Counted from the stretch's first letter, positions 1 to 8,654 are shown. The stretch is DNA of 64,000 nucleotides from Roseovarius sp. TE539 (GCF_003298505.1 NZ_QNGB01000016.1:1-64000); one strand, 5' to 3'. Program-made: numbers and translations. Notes: generated from the sequence alone by a model not told the origin.

Positions 1-871
1 TTCGACGGGGCTCCGCCCGTTCAGGGCTGGATTGGTCCACCGGACCAATCCCGAGACGCCCTTCACCCCAACACCGTTGATGGCGCGTGCCCGGGAAGAC
101 CTCGTCGAGCGCCTTCCAGAACCCCATGGCCCCGTCGCCGACGGCGATCTCCGGCGGAACCGCAAGGCCGCGCTTCTTGATGTCGACCAGCAACTCGCGC
201 CAGCTCTGCGCGCTCTCGCGCACGCCGACCTGGAAGCCCACCAGCTCCTTCTTGCCCTCGGGCGTGGCCCCGAGAATGACCAGCATGCACTCGGCCTGGG
301 CCTCCATGCGGGCCTGCAGATACACGCCATCCGCCCAGATGTAGGCGTACCGGCGCGCCGAGAGATCGCGGTGTTGCCAGCGGTCGTACTCCTGCTTCCA
401 CTCCCCGGTCAGGCGCGAGATCACACTGGGCGACAGGTTCGGCGCATCCTTGCCCAGAATCGCGGCCAGCGCCTCCTGGAAGTCCCCCGTCGAGATGCCG
501 CGCAGATAAAGCACGGGCAGCAGGGCATCGAGGCTGCGCGAGCGTCGCGCCCATTTCGGCAGGATCGCAGAGGTGAAGCGGATCTTCCTCTCCGCCGGGG
601 CATCGGTGGCGCGGTCGCGCACCTTCGGGCGCTGCACGTCGAGCGCGCCGATCCCGGTCTGGATGCTGCGCTCCGGCCCGAAACCGTGCCGCACAACCCG
701 CTGACGACCGTCCGGCAGGACCTCTTCGGCATGCTGCGCGACGAAGGCGTCAGCCTCTGCGCGAAGTGCAGCGGCCAGCATCCGTCGCGCCCCGTCACGG
801 GCGATCTCGGTCAGCGGGTCATCCACAGAGTCCGGCTGACGCAGGGCAATGATCTCTGTATCGTTCTTCAT
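1..871 (-). pseudogene. IS256/mutator-family transposase, truncated
   Basis: The frame opens at an ATG at 871 (MKNDTEII) and stays open to the window edge, about 290 codons. The first part reads as an IS256-type transposase. Two acidic active-site regions are visible, one around WADGVYLQARM (about 320-355) and one around VGDGAMGFW (about 125-140), followed by the family motif GTRHQRCW. After that motif, at about position 75, homology stops abruptly. The remaining codons come from a palindromic GC-rich repeat (29-51), so the third catalytic residue and the C-terminal domain are missing. The element is therefore probably dead, unless the real continuation lies beyond the edge. An inverted repeat (GGCGTATCG at 872-880, CGATACGCC at 921-929) lies just upstream of the start codon. 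Confidence 0.75.
29..51. repeat. Palindromic repeat replacing the transposase C-terminus
   Basis: Perfect 10-base arms GGATTGGTCC / GGACCAATCC are separated by three bases. The palindrome sits exactly where the transposase reading frame loses its homology. It looks like a dispersed REP-like palindrome of this bacterial group, but only one copy is seen here, so that label is an inference. Confidence 0.5.
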
Positions 872-972
872 GGCGTATCGTTCCTCTTATGGAAGTTCTG
901 GCAGGCTTGATCACCCGCCACGATACGCCGCCTTCTCAAACCGCGTCACCCATTTCCCGCCATAGCTCTTTT
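872..972. mobile_element. Right flank/terminal region of the IS256-type element
   Basis: This is the non-coding strip between the transposase start codon and the stop codon of the neighbouring oxidoreductase at 974. It holds the GGCGTATCG/CGATACGCC inverted repeat and a GC-rich end ending near TTTCCCGCCATAGCTC. The true terminal inverted repeat cannot be proved because the other end of the element is not in the window. The insertion lies within a few bases of the oxidoreductase stop codon. Confidence 0.4.
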
Positions 973-973
973 G

Positions 974-1996
974 TCAGCAACCAGCCGTACAACCATAGTT
1001 CGGTTCGACGGCAGTCCCGGTATTGGCGGATTGCGCACAGGCGAGTGCGATGGCGAGCGCCGCGCGGCCATCTTGCGCTGTGGCAGATGGCGCGCGGTCT
1101 TCGGTTACGGCCTGATGGAATTCATCCAAGGCATTGTAGAAAGACTGATCAAAACGCTCCAGAAAGAAGTGTTTGAGCGGTTCGCGCGCCACGGTTCTGG
1201 CCTTGTTCCAGCGCACCAGATTGTCGTCGCGGTGATTGAGCGTCTGCACCATGCCCTTGTCGCCAAAGGCTTCAAGCCGCTGGTCGAACCCGTAAGCGCA
1301 GGCGCGGGAATTGTTGATATGAAGCAGCGCGCCCGAGGGCATTTTCAGCGTGGTCATGGTCATGTCGAAATCGCCCTCGGCGCCGATCCGGTCGTCGAAC
1401 ATGCAGGATCCGGCGGCCATGACCTCGGCCGGGCGTTCGCCCGCGATCCAGCAGAGCAGGTCGATATCGTGGATCGCGGCATCAACGAAATACCCCCCCG
1501 AGACGCACACATATTCAATGGGCGGCGGGCTGGGCTCGCGCGACCAGCTCATCAGCATGTTGAGCCGCCCGACCTCGCCGCGCGTCACGGCGTCGCGCAG
1601 GGCGGCATTGTCCGGATCAAAGCGCCGGTTGAACCCCAGCATGAAAGGCACGGGATAGGCGTGCAATGCGCTCATGGCGCGGTCCACCCGCTCCAGAGAC
1701 TGGTCCAGCGGCTTCTCGCAATAGATCGGCTTGCCCGCGCGGGCTGCGGCCTCGATGTAATCCACATGGGTGTCGGTCGGCGTGGCGATCACCACCGCAT
1801 CCACTGCCGGATCGGCCAGCACCGCGTCCAGGTCATCCATCGCGCGCCCGCCATACTGCTCGGCGGCCTTGGTGGCCGAGCTCATGCGCGGGTTGTAGAT
1901 GACCTCAAGCCGAAGGCCGGGATGGGCGCCTATCTTGGGCCCATAGACATGGGCCATGCGGCCGGTGCCCATCAGGGCCAGTCCAAGCGTCTGCAT
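974..1996 (-). CDS. Gfo/Idh/MocA-family oxidoreductase (inositol 2-dehydrogenase-like)
   Basis: A 340-aa NAD(P)-dependent dehydrogenase, probably acting on a cyclitol or sugar in the cytoplasm. The N-terminal Rossmann fold shows GTGRMAHVY, the family motif CEKPL is at about residue 95, and the C-terminal domain carries the catalytic-type HDID segment (AAIHDIDLL). It resembles the protein at 6765-7769 throughout (shared GFNRRFDP and HINNSR), so the two are paralogues. The ATG at 1996 overlaps the TGA of the upstream GMC gene, and AAGGAG lies 8 bases upstream. A GTG at 1999 is the alternative start. It is the second gene of a two-gene operon. The C-terminus (CTAGC) is unusual and ends beside the IS element. 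Confidence 0.85.
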   Translation of the reverse strand: MQTLGLALMGTGRMAHVYGPKIGAHPGLRLEVIYNPRMSSATKAAEQYGGRAMDDLDAVLADPAVDAVVIATPTDTHVDYIEAAARAGKPIYCEKPLDQSLERVDRAMSALHAYPVPFMLGFNRRFDPDNAALRDAVTRGEVGRLNMLMSWSREPSPPPIEYVCVSGGYFVDAAIHDIDLLCWIAGERPAEVMAAGSCMFDDRIGAEGDFDMTMTTLKMPSGALLHINNSRACAYGFDQRLEAFGDKGMVQTLNHRDDNLVRWNKARTVAREPLKHFFLERFDQSFYNALDEFHQAVTEDRAPSATAQDGRAALAIALACAQSANTGTAVEPNYGCTAGC

Positions 1997-3597
1997 CACG
2001 CGTACTCCTTGGCGTCTTCGAGGATCAGGGCCGCGGCCTTCTCGCCGATCATGATCGAGGCCGCGTTGGTGTTGCCGGTGACGATGCGCGGCATGATCGA
2101 GGCATCGGCCACGCGCAGCCCCTTGATACCGTGAACCTTTAGGCGCGGATCGACCACGGCATCTTCGCCGACACCCATCTTGCAGGTGCCGACCGGGTGC
2201 AGCAGGGACAACCCGTTTGAGCGGCAGTATTCCAGCAACTCATCCTTGGATTGCACATCCTTTCCCGGCGAGATCTCGTAATCCACGCAGTCCGACATCG
2301 GCGCCGTGGCGGCGATCTTCCTTCCGAATTGCAAACCGGCGATCGCGGCGCGCCGATCTGCGTCTTCCGAGAAGAAATTGAATTGGATCTCCGGCTGATC
2401 CGTGGGAGCCGGGCCGGAGATCCTGACACGCCCGCGGGAGTTCGGGCGCATGTGTTCGGCAAGAATGGTGAAGCCCGAGAAGGGATGCGGCTTGAGATGT
2501 TCATCGGTACACCAGGCCATGAAAGTGACCATCATGTCGGGGCGGTCCACTTCCGGACCGGAGCAGATGAAGGTATTGGAGTAATTGCCATTATCGGCAA
2601 ACGGACCGGTGCGGAAGATCAGGTGCCGCAAGAGCTGCAAGCCGCCCTTGATCTTGTTGTTGTAAAGGTCGTTCACCGTGGAATGCACAGTCGAGCGATA
2701 CTCTGCCCCGATGCCGAAATGGTCTTGCAGGTTCTCGCCCACGCCTTGCAGGTCGTGTTCAACCTCGATCCCGTGATCTTGCAGAAGCGCCCCGGGGCCG
2801 ATGCCGGAGAGTTGCAGGAGCTGCGGTGAATTGAACGTGCCGCCGCTCAGTATGATCTCGCGCCGCGCTCGGGCCTCATGCGTGCCGCGCCGGTCGGACC
2901 AGCGCACGCCGGTCGCGCGCTTTCCCTCCAGCGTGATGCGCTGCACCATGGCGTTCAGTGTCAGGTCGATGTTCTTTTTGGCGGCCCCGCGCAGGTAGCC
3001 CGCCGCCGTGCTCCAGCGCATGCCCTTCTTCGTCGTGGTCTGGACATAGCCGGTGCCCGCCTGCTGGGCGCCGTTGAAATCGTCATTGCGCGGCACGCCG
3101 AGCGCCTCGGAGGCCGCGTGAAACGCCTCGCCGAGCGCATGTTCGGTGCGGATATCCGACACCGCGACCGGCCCGCCGGTGCCGTGGAAGTCATCCGCCC
3201 CGCGCTCCTGATCCTCGCAGGACTTGAAATAGGGCAGCACGCCGTCCCAGCCCCAGCCGGTGCACCCCGCCGCTTCCCAGCCGTCGAAATCCTGCGGCTG
3301 GCCGCGCATGTAGATCATCCCGTTGATGGAGCCCGTCCCGCCCAGCACCTTGCCGCGCGGCTGAAAGAGGCGGCGATGGTTCAGATGCGGCTCTGGCGCG
3401 CTTTCATAGCACCAGTTCACCGAGCGGTTGGCATAGAGCATCGAATAGCCGAGCGGGATATGGATGAACGGGTTGCGGTCCTTTCCGCCGGCTTCCAGAA
3501 GCAGGACGCTGTGCCCGGTCTCGGCCAGCCGGCCGGCCACCGCACAGCCCGCAGAGCCTGCCCCGATCACGATGTAGTCGTATTCCGCTTGCGCCAT
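1996..3597 (-). CDS. GMC-family FAD oxidoreductase (choline/alcohol dehydrogenase-like)
   Basis: A 533-aa flavoprotein. The N-terminal ADP-binding motif is IGAGSAGCAVAG (residues about 9-20), GMC signature regions include GGTGSINGM and GGTFNSPQLLQLSG, and the C-terminal active-site region has LLHPVGTCKMG with HPVG histidine and then NTNAASIMIGEKAA. Family members oxidise alcohols such as choline or polyols; the substrate here is unknown. Start: the ATG at 3597 is preceded by AAGGAGG (about 3602-3608). The frame is open further upstream to 4041, but that extension has no family resemblance. It leads the operon with the dehydrogenase at 974-1996, and an operator-like site lies at 3657-3671. Confidence 0.88.
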   Translation of the reverse strand: MAQAEYDYIVIGAGSAGCAVAGRLAETGHSVLLLEAGGKDRNPFIHIPLGYSMLYANRSVNWCYESAPEPHLNHRRLFQPRGKVLGGTGSINGMIYMRGQPQDFDGWEAAGCTGWGWDGVLPYFKSCEDQERGADDFHGTGGPVAVSDIRTEHALGEAFHAASEALGVPRNDDFNGAQQAGTGYVQTTTKKGMRWSTAAGYLRGAAKKNIDLTLNAMVQRITLEGKRATGVRWSDRRGTHEARARREIILSGGTFNSPQLLQLSGIGPGALLQDHGIEVEHDLQGVGENLQDHFGIGAEYRSTVHSTVNDLYNNKIKGGLQLLRHLIFRTGPFADNGNYSNTFICSGPEVDRPDMMVTFMAWCTDEHLKPHPFSGFTILAEHMRPNSRGRVRISGPAPTDQPEIQFNFFSEDADRRAAIAGLQFGRKIAATAPMSDCVDYEISPGKDVQSKDELLEYCRSNGLSLLHPVGTCKMGVGEDAVVDPRLKVHGIKGLRVADASIMPRIVTGNTNAASIMIGEKAAALILEDAKEYA

Positions 3598-3656
3598 CCG
3601 GTCCTCCTTGGTTGCCAGAGACTGCCGGAGGGCGGCGGCCCTTTGAATGATTAAAG

Positions 3657-3671
3657 TGTCAGGTCTGGACA
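3657..3671. promoter_or_regulatory. Operator-like inverted repeat, site 1 (GMC operon)
   Basis: TGTCAG-GTC-TGGACA, the first of four related sites (consensus TGTCCA-N3-TGGACA). It lies 60 bases upstream of the GMC gene and is the copy closest to that divergent promoter. Confidence 0.55.
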
Positions 3672-3699
3672 GAATCCCGGTCGCAGGTTCGGGCGCGAC

Positions 3700-3714
3700 A
3701 TTCCAGATTGGACA
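3700..3714. promoter_or_regulatory. Operator-like inverted repeat, site 2
   Basis: ATTCCA-GAT-TGGACA, 31 bases upstream of the Gfo/Idh/MocA gene at 3746. With site 1 it places one copy before each gene of the divergent pair. The right half TGGACA is identical in all four copies. Confidence 0.6.
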
Positions 3715-3745
3715 TGTGGCATGGACCGAAGAGGAGAACAGGAGC

Positions 3746-4861
3746 ATGAACAAGCCAGAAATCGGCATCGGACTTGTGGGATCGGGGTTCATGGGGCGTT
3801 GCCACGCCAATGCGTTCCGTTCGGTTCCGGGGCTGTTCGAGGTGCCCACCGAGCCGCGGTTGACCATGCTTGCCGAAGCAAGCGACGATCTGGCAGCCAG
3901 GGCGGCGCAGGCGCTCGGCTTTGCGCGCGGCACAGGCGACTGGCAGGCGCTGGTCAGCGATAACGAAGTGGATATCGTGGCGATCACCGCGCCCAATTTG
4001 CTGCATGCGCCAATTGCCCATGCGGCCATCGCGGCGGGCAAGACGGTCTATTGCGAAAAGCCGCTCTCGACCACGGCGGCGCTGGCGCTCGAGATGACCG
4101 AGGCGGCGGAGGCGGCGGGCGTGGTCACGCTTGTGGGCTTCAACTTCCTGCGCAATCCCATGATCAAGCTGGCGCGCGAGATCATCGAAAGCGGCGAGAT
4201 CGGGGATATCACCGGCTTTCGCGGCCGCCATGCGGAAAACTACATGGCCGACGCCGAGGTGCCGCATTCTTTCCGGACCGATCCGCAGGGCGGCGGGGCG
4301 GTGGCCGATATCGGCAGCCATATCATTTCCATGGCGCGCTACCTGATTGGCCCGATGGCCGAGGTCCAGGCGGAGTGCCGGACGATCCACGCCGCCCGGC
4401 CCGTAGCGCCCGGCGCGTTCGAGCGTGCCCCGGTAGAGGTGGATGACATGACCCACGCGCTGGTGCGCTTTGGAAACGGGGTGAGCGGCAGCCTCGAGGC
4501 CAACTGGGCCGCGACCGCCCGCACCATGGACCTGTCATGGGAGATCACCGGAACCAAGGGAGCGCTCGCCTTTACGCAGGAGCGGATGAACGAGTTGGAG
4601 CTTTGGTCCGGCGCGGCGGGGCGCAGCGGGTATACGCGGATCGAATCCGGCCCGGCCCATCCGCCCTATGGCCAGTTCTGCCCCGCGCCGGGGCATCATC
4701 TGGGGTTCACTGACCTCAAGGTGATCGAGGTGGCCGAATTGCTCGCCGCACATGCTGGCGGCGCGTCCTGCGGCCCGGACTTTCGCGAGGCCTACGAGGT
4801 GCAGCGCACTGTCGAGGCAATGCAGGCGTCACATGCCAAGCGGCAGTGGGTGGCGCTGTGA
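3746..4861 (+). CDS. Gfo/Idh/MocA-family oxidoreductase
   Basis: A 371-aa NAD(P)-dependent dehydrogenase. The N-terminal nucleotide-binding motif is GLVGSGFMG, CEKPLS follows at about residue 100, and the C-terminal domain has the VADIGSHIISMARYL segment, with His in the usual catalytic neighbourhood. It is more distant from the two inositol-dehydrogenase-like paralogues in this window and has a long insertion before the last third. Start ATG at 3746 with GGAG upstream; an open in-frame extension to 3647 covers the operator sites and is rejected. It is monocistronic: it ends two bases before the stop of the convergent regulator gene. The substrate is probably a sugar, sugar acid or cyclitol related to the island's transported compound. 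Confidence 0.85.
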   Translation: MNKPEIGIGLVGSGFMGRCHANAFRSVPGLFEVPTEPRLTMLAEASDDLAARAAQALGFARGTGDWQALVSDNEVDIVAITAPNLLHAPIAHAAIAAGKTVYCEKPLSTTAALALEMTEAAEAAGVVTLVGFNFLRNPMIKLAREIIESGEIGDITGFRGRHAENYMADAEVPHSFRTDPQGGGAVADIGSHIISMARYLIGPMAEVQAECRTIHAARPVAPGAFERAPVEVDDMTHALVRFGNGVSGSLEANWAATARTMDLSWEITGTKGALAFTQERMNELELWSGAAGRSGYTRIESGPAHPPYGQFCPAPGHHLGFTDLKVIEVAELLAAHAGGASCGPDFREAYEVQRTVEAMQASHAKRQWVAL

Positions 4862-4863
4862 GC

Positions 4864-6633
4864 CTATAGGCCCATGGCCCGCTCGCAGCGCGCCTGGGCG
4901 TCGCGCAGGGCGGCCGCGGGCTTCTTGTTGCGCAAAAGCATGGTGTGGATTTCCTCGCCCAGGATGCGGACCAGCGTGTTGAATTGCGGCACGGCGGGGC
5001 GTGCCCAGGTCTGAAGCTGGCCGGCGCGCGCCATCTGGTCCACGGTGGCGATGACGGGGCGGCCATGGGCCACGACCGGGTCGTTGCAAACGCTGAAACG
5101 CGAACTCACGAGGCTGCCATTTTCGATGTAGAGTTTCGTGGCTGCAGCCGAGGTCAGGGTGCGCGCGGCCTTGGTCACGTCATCGATCCGGGCGGATTTG
5201 AGGTTGGATGGCAGGCAGATGTTCCATCCGCCCAGCGGCGCGCTGCGCGGAATGTCCGGCGCCGTGGGATGCGGCAGGTAGCCCGTGCGCCCGTAGCCGG
5301 GAGAATCCGGCTGGCTCTCGATCATTGGCAGGATCTGGGTGTAGCTATAGGCCATTGCCGCGTGGCCATCGGCATAACATCGGGCACGCTCGTACCATGA
5401 CATCTGAAGCACGTTGGCCGGCGACCAGGAGAGCAGCTCGACAAGGAACTCCGCTGCCTCCAACGCCTCGGGGCTGTCGAGCATCGGGATGAGCTCTTCA
5501 CCGGCAAGCTGTTGGTCGTGGAAGCCCTTGCCCACGCGCCGCAGCTTGAGGACGGGCTGGCCGAAATCCGCCATCAGCATCATGAAACTCGTGCCCACCG
5601 GCGTGCCGCGCGCGCCGTTCCAGCAGATACCGCTGAGGCCGCGCGCAGACCCGTGCAGCCGGCGCGCAAAGTCCAACACCTCGCTGAGACGCTGCGGTGG
5701 CTCCAGTCCGTTTTGCTCAAAAATATCAGTGCGGTAGAGGAATAGTTCCGGCGTGGTCTGGACCGGTATGCCGTAAAGCGCATCACCGCGCTGCACGGTG
5801 GAAAGCGCCTCTGGATGGAAATCCATCAGGTCGCGCGCCTCACCCTCGTCAAGCATCTGGACAGGGCGAATGGCCTCGGCCTGGATCATTTCTTCCATCC
5901 AGCAGACATCGCAGGTGACCAGATCATATCGCGATTGGGCGCGCCCGGCATTGTCGAGGATCTCCTGATGCAGCCGATCAATGCTGAGCGCCCGAACTTC
6001 AATCTCAGTTCCGAAATGCATCTCGAACTGGCGTTTGAGCTTCTGCATCGCCATGAAACCCGCATCAGCGTGCAGAAGGACACGCAAACCGCCGGGCAGA
6101 TCGAGCTTGCTGGGCATAACCGGCAGCGGGGCGACGGCCGCGGTGGCCAGGTAGGATGCGCCAAAGAAATAGTCGGTGTCCTCCGACAGGCCGAACGCCG
6201 TCCCCAGCAACGATTTTACCCGACGCAGGTAGTTGACCCACGCGGCGATCATCTGCCGCGTCGGATGCAGCGAGAAGGTCTTTCCGGTGCGGGTGCGGGG
6301 GCGTTTGACGATCAGCCCGTTCTCGACCATTTCCTCGATCAACCGATGGGCCGTACCGCGCGCCAGGCCTGAGCCGTCTATCAGCGATGACGGTGTCTCC
6401 AGCCGGCCGTGAAGATGCGAGCGCATGAGTTGAACCATGATCGGCACTTCACGTGCGGGCATGCCCAACAGCAGCGAGTCCTGGGTCTCCGTCATGAAGC
6501 GGCTGACAAAATCGAGAAACCGCTCCAACTCATGCGCCGACATTTCGTTGAAGAAGCTCCCGGTGCCGGCCGGAGGCGGTGTTTCGGATTCCAGTCTTGT
6601 CATTTCTGCTTTTCTGACCGCGCGTTCTAACAT
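4864..6633 (-). CDS. Regulator: winged-helix DNA-binding part fused to a solute-binding-protein-like domain
   Basis: About 589 aa from the ATG at 6633. Other possible starts are ATG 6603 and GTG 6672; none has an ideal ribosome site. There is no signal peptide, so it should be cytoplasmic. The N-terminal part (roughly residues 30-140) contains a helix-turn-helix/wing pattern: SSLIDGSGLARGTAHRLIEEM, with the wing around KRPRTRTGKTFSL. From about residue 185 to the end the protein reads like a family-1 extracellular sugar-binding protein (LRVLLHADAGF, YDLVTCDVCWMEEM, YGIPVQTTPELFLYRTDIFE, FMMLMADFGQP, GGWNICLP). Inferred role: a one-component sensor in which a maltose-binding-protein fold binds the sugar and controls DNA binding. 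It faces the inositol-dehydrogenase/ABC operon, with an operator-like site between them. Confidence 0.75.
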   Translation of the reverse strand: MLERAVRKAEMTRLESETPPPAGTGSFFNEMSAHELERFLDFVSRFMTETQDSLLLGMPAREVPIMVQLMRSHLHGRLETPSSLIDGSGLARGTAHRLIEEMVENGLIVKRPRTRTGKTFSLHPTRQMIAAWVNYLRRVKSLLGTAFGLSEDTDYFFGASYLATAAVAPLPVMPSKLDLPGGLRVLLHADAGFMAMQKLKRQFEMHFGTEIEVRALSIDRLHQEILDNAGRAQSRYDLVTCDVCWMEEMIQAEAIRPVQMLDEGEARDLMDFHPEALSTVQRGDALYGIPVQTTPELFLYRTDIFEQNGLEPPQRLSEVLDFARRLHGSARGLSGICWNGARGTPVGTSFMMLMADFGQPVLKLRRVGKGFHDQQLAGEELIPMLDSPEALEAAEFLVELLSWSPANVLQMSWYERARCYADGHAAMAYSYTQILPMIESQPDSPGYGRTGYLPHPTAPDIPRSAPLGGWNICLPSNLKSARIDDVTKAARTLTSAAATKLYIENGSLVSSRFSVCNDPVVAHGRPVIATVDQMARAGQLQTWARPAVPQFNTLVRILGEEIHTMLLRNKKPAAALRDAQARCERAMGL

Positions 6634-6681
6634 CTCCCGTTCAAGAATAACGCAGCCGGACCCGTCTGGCACGGTGCAAGA

Positions 6682-6696
6682 ATTCCAATCTGGACA
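6682..6696. promoter_or_regulatory. Operator-like inverted repeat, site 3
   Basis: ATTCCA-ATC-TGGACA lies between the regulator gene (minus strand) and the dehydrogenase/ABC operon at 6765. The central triplet is the reverse complement of GAT in sites 2 and 4. This position would allow autoregulation and control of the transport operon. It lies only about 10 bases from the GTG at 6672, which argues against that codon as the regulator start. Confidence 0.6.
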
Positions 6697-6764
6697 AACC
6701 GGGCGTTGAGGCTGGCGGCATTGCGGGCAATGCTGGCGAAAATTGAAGGCGCAAGGAGGATCAT

Positions 6765-7769
6765 ATGCTGCGTTTCGGGATCATAGGGACCGGTCGCATC
6801 GGGGACATGCATGCGCGACTGGTCGCCTTGCAGCCCGATGCCTCCGTGACCTGGTGCTTCGATGTTTATGAAGAAAGCGCCGGGGCCACCGCCGCGGCTG
6901 TCGGTGCCCGTGCGACGACGGATCTCGATGCTTTGCTGGGTGCGGAGGATGTCGATGCCGTGCTGATCGCGTCGCCAACCAACACGCATGTCGAGATGAT
7001 TCTGCGCTCGGCCGAGGCCGGCAAGCCGATCCTGTGCGAGAAGCCAATCGACGTGAACATCGACAAGGTCGAAGAATGCAAGGAGAAGCTCAGGGCCTTC
7101 GACGTTCCGCTACAACTGGGCTTCAACCGGCGGTTCGACCCGAGCCATGCCGGGGTGCAGCAGGCCGTCGCGCGCGGGGATTTGGGCGACCTGGAGCTGC
7201 TGATCATCACCAGCCGCGACCCGGGCCCGCCGCCGCCGCGCCCGATCCTCGAGGCTTGTGGCGGGCTGTTCCGCGACACCACCATCCACGACATGGACAT
7301 GGCCCGTTTTGTCATGGGGGAAGACCCGGTGGAGGTGTTTACCATGGCGGCCAACCGGGTGGACCCGGTCTTTGCCGAATTGAACGATGTGGACACGGCC
7401 ATGGTCGTGATGCGCGGCGCATCCGGCGCGCTGTGCCATATCAACAACTCACGGCGCACCAACTATGGCTACGACCAGCGAGTCGAGGCCTTTGGTGCGC
7501 AAGGCATGGTGCGCTCGAACAATCAACGCCCGTCTGAGGTGTCGCGCTATGGTGCGGGCGGCACGGCGACGCGCGATGAGCTGCTTTATTTTTTCATCGA
7601 ACGATACCGCGCGGCCTATGAGGCGGAAATTCGTGACTTCATCGACCAGGTGACGGCCGGAAAGCCGCCCAACGTCACCTTTGAAGACGGCCGGCGCGCG
7701 CTCCTGCTCTCTGAGGCGGCGCTGAAATCCTATGAAATCAACAAGCCGGTGGAGGTGGATTACACATGA
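6765..7769 (+). CDS. Inositol 2-dehydrogenase-like Gfo/Idh/MocA oxidoreductase
   Basis: A 334-aa NAD-dependent dehydrogenase of the IolG type. It shows GIIGTGRIGDMH at the N-terminus, CEKPID at about residue 95, LGFNRRFDPSH, and the catalytic-type segment TTIHDMDMARFV. The known family reaction is oxidation of myo-inositol or another cyclitol to an inosose; the actual substrate is not proved. AAGGAGG sits about 6 bases before the ATG. First gene of an operon with an SDR (4-base overlap) and a sugar ABC importer. Paralogue of the gene at 974-1996. Confidence 0.88.
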   Translation: MLRFGIIGTGRIGDMHARLVALQPDASVTWCFDVYEESAGATAAAVGARATTDLDALLGAEDVDAVLIASPTNTHVEMILRSAEAGKPILCEKPIDVNIDKVEECKEKLRAFDVPLQLGFNRRFDPSHAGVQQAVARGDLGDLELLIITSRDPGPPPPRPILEACGGLFRDTTIHDMDMARFVMGEDPVEVFTMAANRVDPVFAELNDVDTAMVVMRGASGALCHINNSRRTNYGYDQRVEAFGAQGMVRSNNQRPSEVSRYGAGGTATRDELLYFFIERYRAAYEAEIRDFIDQVTAGKPPNVTFEDGRRALLLSEAALKSYEINKPVEVDYT

Positions 7770-8641
7770 CGGATTATGAAAGCCCGTATGGAAATGCCGC
7801 CTATCGCGCGGCCTCTGACAGTGACGTGACGTTGGATCGGCAATTTGAAGACAAGGTAGCAGTGGTCACGGGCTCGACCCAGGGGCTCGGGCTTACTGCG
7901 GTCAAGCTCATGCTGCGGCGCGGGCTCAAGGGCGCGCTGATCATGGGCCGCAAGGAGGCCGAGGGCAAGGCCGCCGCAGAGGCCCTGAGCACGCCGGAGC
8001 AGCGCGTCGTCTATCATCAGGCCGACCTGACCGATCTGGGTGATTGCACGTCGGTGCATGAGCGCGCCATTCAGGAATTCGGCAGCTACGACATCCTGGT
8101 CAATTCCGCCGGCATCACGGATCGCGGCGGCATTCTGGATGGCGATGCGGCGCTGTGGGAGCGCACCTTCGCGATCAATGCGCGCGCACCGTTCTTCCTG
8201 ATGCAGAATGCAGCCAACCATTGGCGCGATGTGGGCAAGCCGGGAACCGTGGTCAATGTGGCGACGGTCACCGCCCATGGCGGTGTTCCGTTCCTGACCG
8301 TTTATGCCGCGTCCAAAGCGGCGCTGGTGGCCACCACCAAGAACGCGGCCTTCTCGCTGATGCGCGACGGTATCCGGGTCAACGCCTTGGCCATCGGATG
8401 GATGGACACCCCGGCAGAAGACATCACGCAGAAGACCTATCACGACATGCCCGATGGTTGGCAGAAGGAGGCCGGGGCAAAACTGCCGGCCGGGCGGCTG
8501 CTCGACATGAACGAGGTGGCGCGCTGGATCGCCCATCTGGCCAGCGACGAATCCGGCATCATGACCGGATCGATTCTCGATTTCGATCAGGGGATTATCG
8601 GCTGCTACGAGGCCACGCCCCTGCCCGGGAAACTGCCGTGA
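7766..8641 (+). CDS. SDR-family oxidoreductase
   Basis: A 291-aa short-chain dehydrogenase. A cofactor motif VVTGSTQGLGL lies near residue 33 after an unusual 25-residue N-terminal extension. NSAG is present, and the catalytic Tyr/Lys pair is in VYAASKAAL. The C-terminal part ends in SGSILDFDQGIIG-type sequence (residues TGSILDFDQ). The ATG overlaps the stop of the upstream dehydrogenase as ATGA, so the two are probably translationally coupled and act on the same sugar or cyclitol. The serine before the Tyr-Lys pair appears replaced in VATVTAHGG, where many SDRs have a Ser/Thr; the threonine may serve instead. Confidence 0.85.
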   Translation: MTDYESPYGNAAYRAASDSDVTLDRQFEDKVAVVTGSTQGLGLTAVKLMLRRGLKGALIMGRKEAEGKAAAEALSTPEQRVVYHQADLTDLGDCTSVHERAIQEFGSYDILVNSAGITDRGGILDGDAALWERTFAINARAPFFLMQNAANHWRDVGKPGTVVNVATVTAHGGVPFLTVYAASKAALVATTKNAAFSLMRDGIRVNALAIGWMDTPAEDITQKTYHDMPDGWQKEAGAKLPAGRLLDMNEVARWIAHLASDESGIMTGSILDFDQGIIGCYEATPLPGKLP

Positions 8642-8654
8642 TCGGGTCGGGCCT

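Noticed and set aside
32-910. Long plus-strand open frame of 292 codons
   Set aside because: It is the antisense shadow of the IS256 transposase. Its product is Arg/Leu-rich without a fold or motif.
971-2134. Plus-strand frame of 387 codons over the Gfo/Idh gene
   Set aside because: The opposite strand carries a complete dehydrogenase with all motifs; this frame has no family pattern.
3598-4041. N-terminal extension of the GMC protein (148 extra residues)
   Set aside because: It runs through the divergent promoter and into the next gene. A perfect ribosome site lies before the ATG at 3597.
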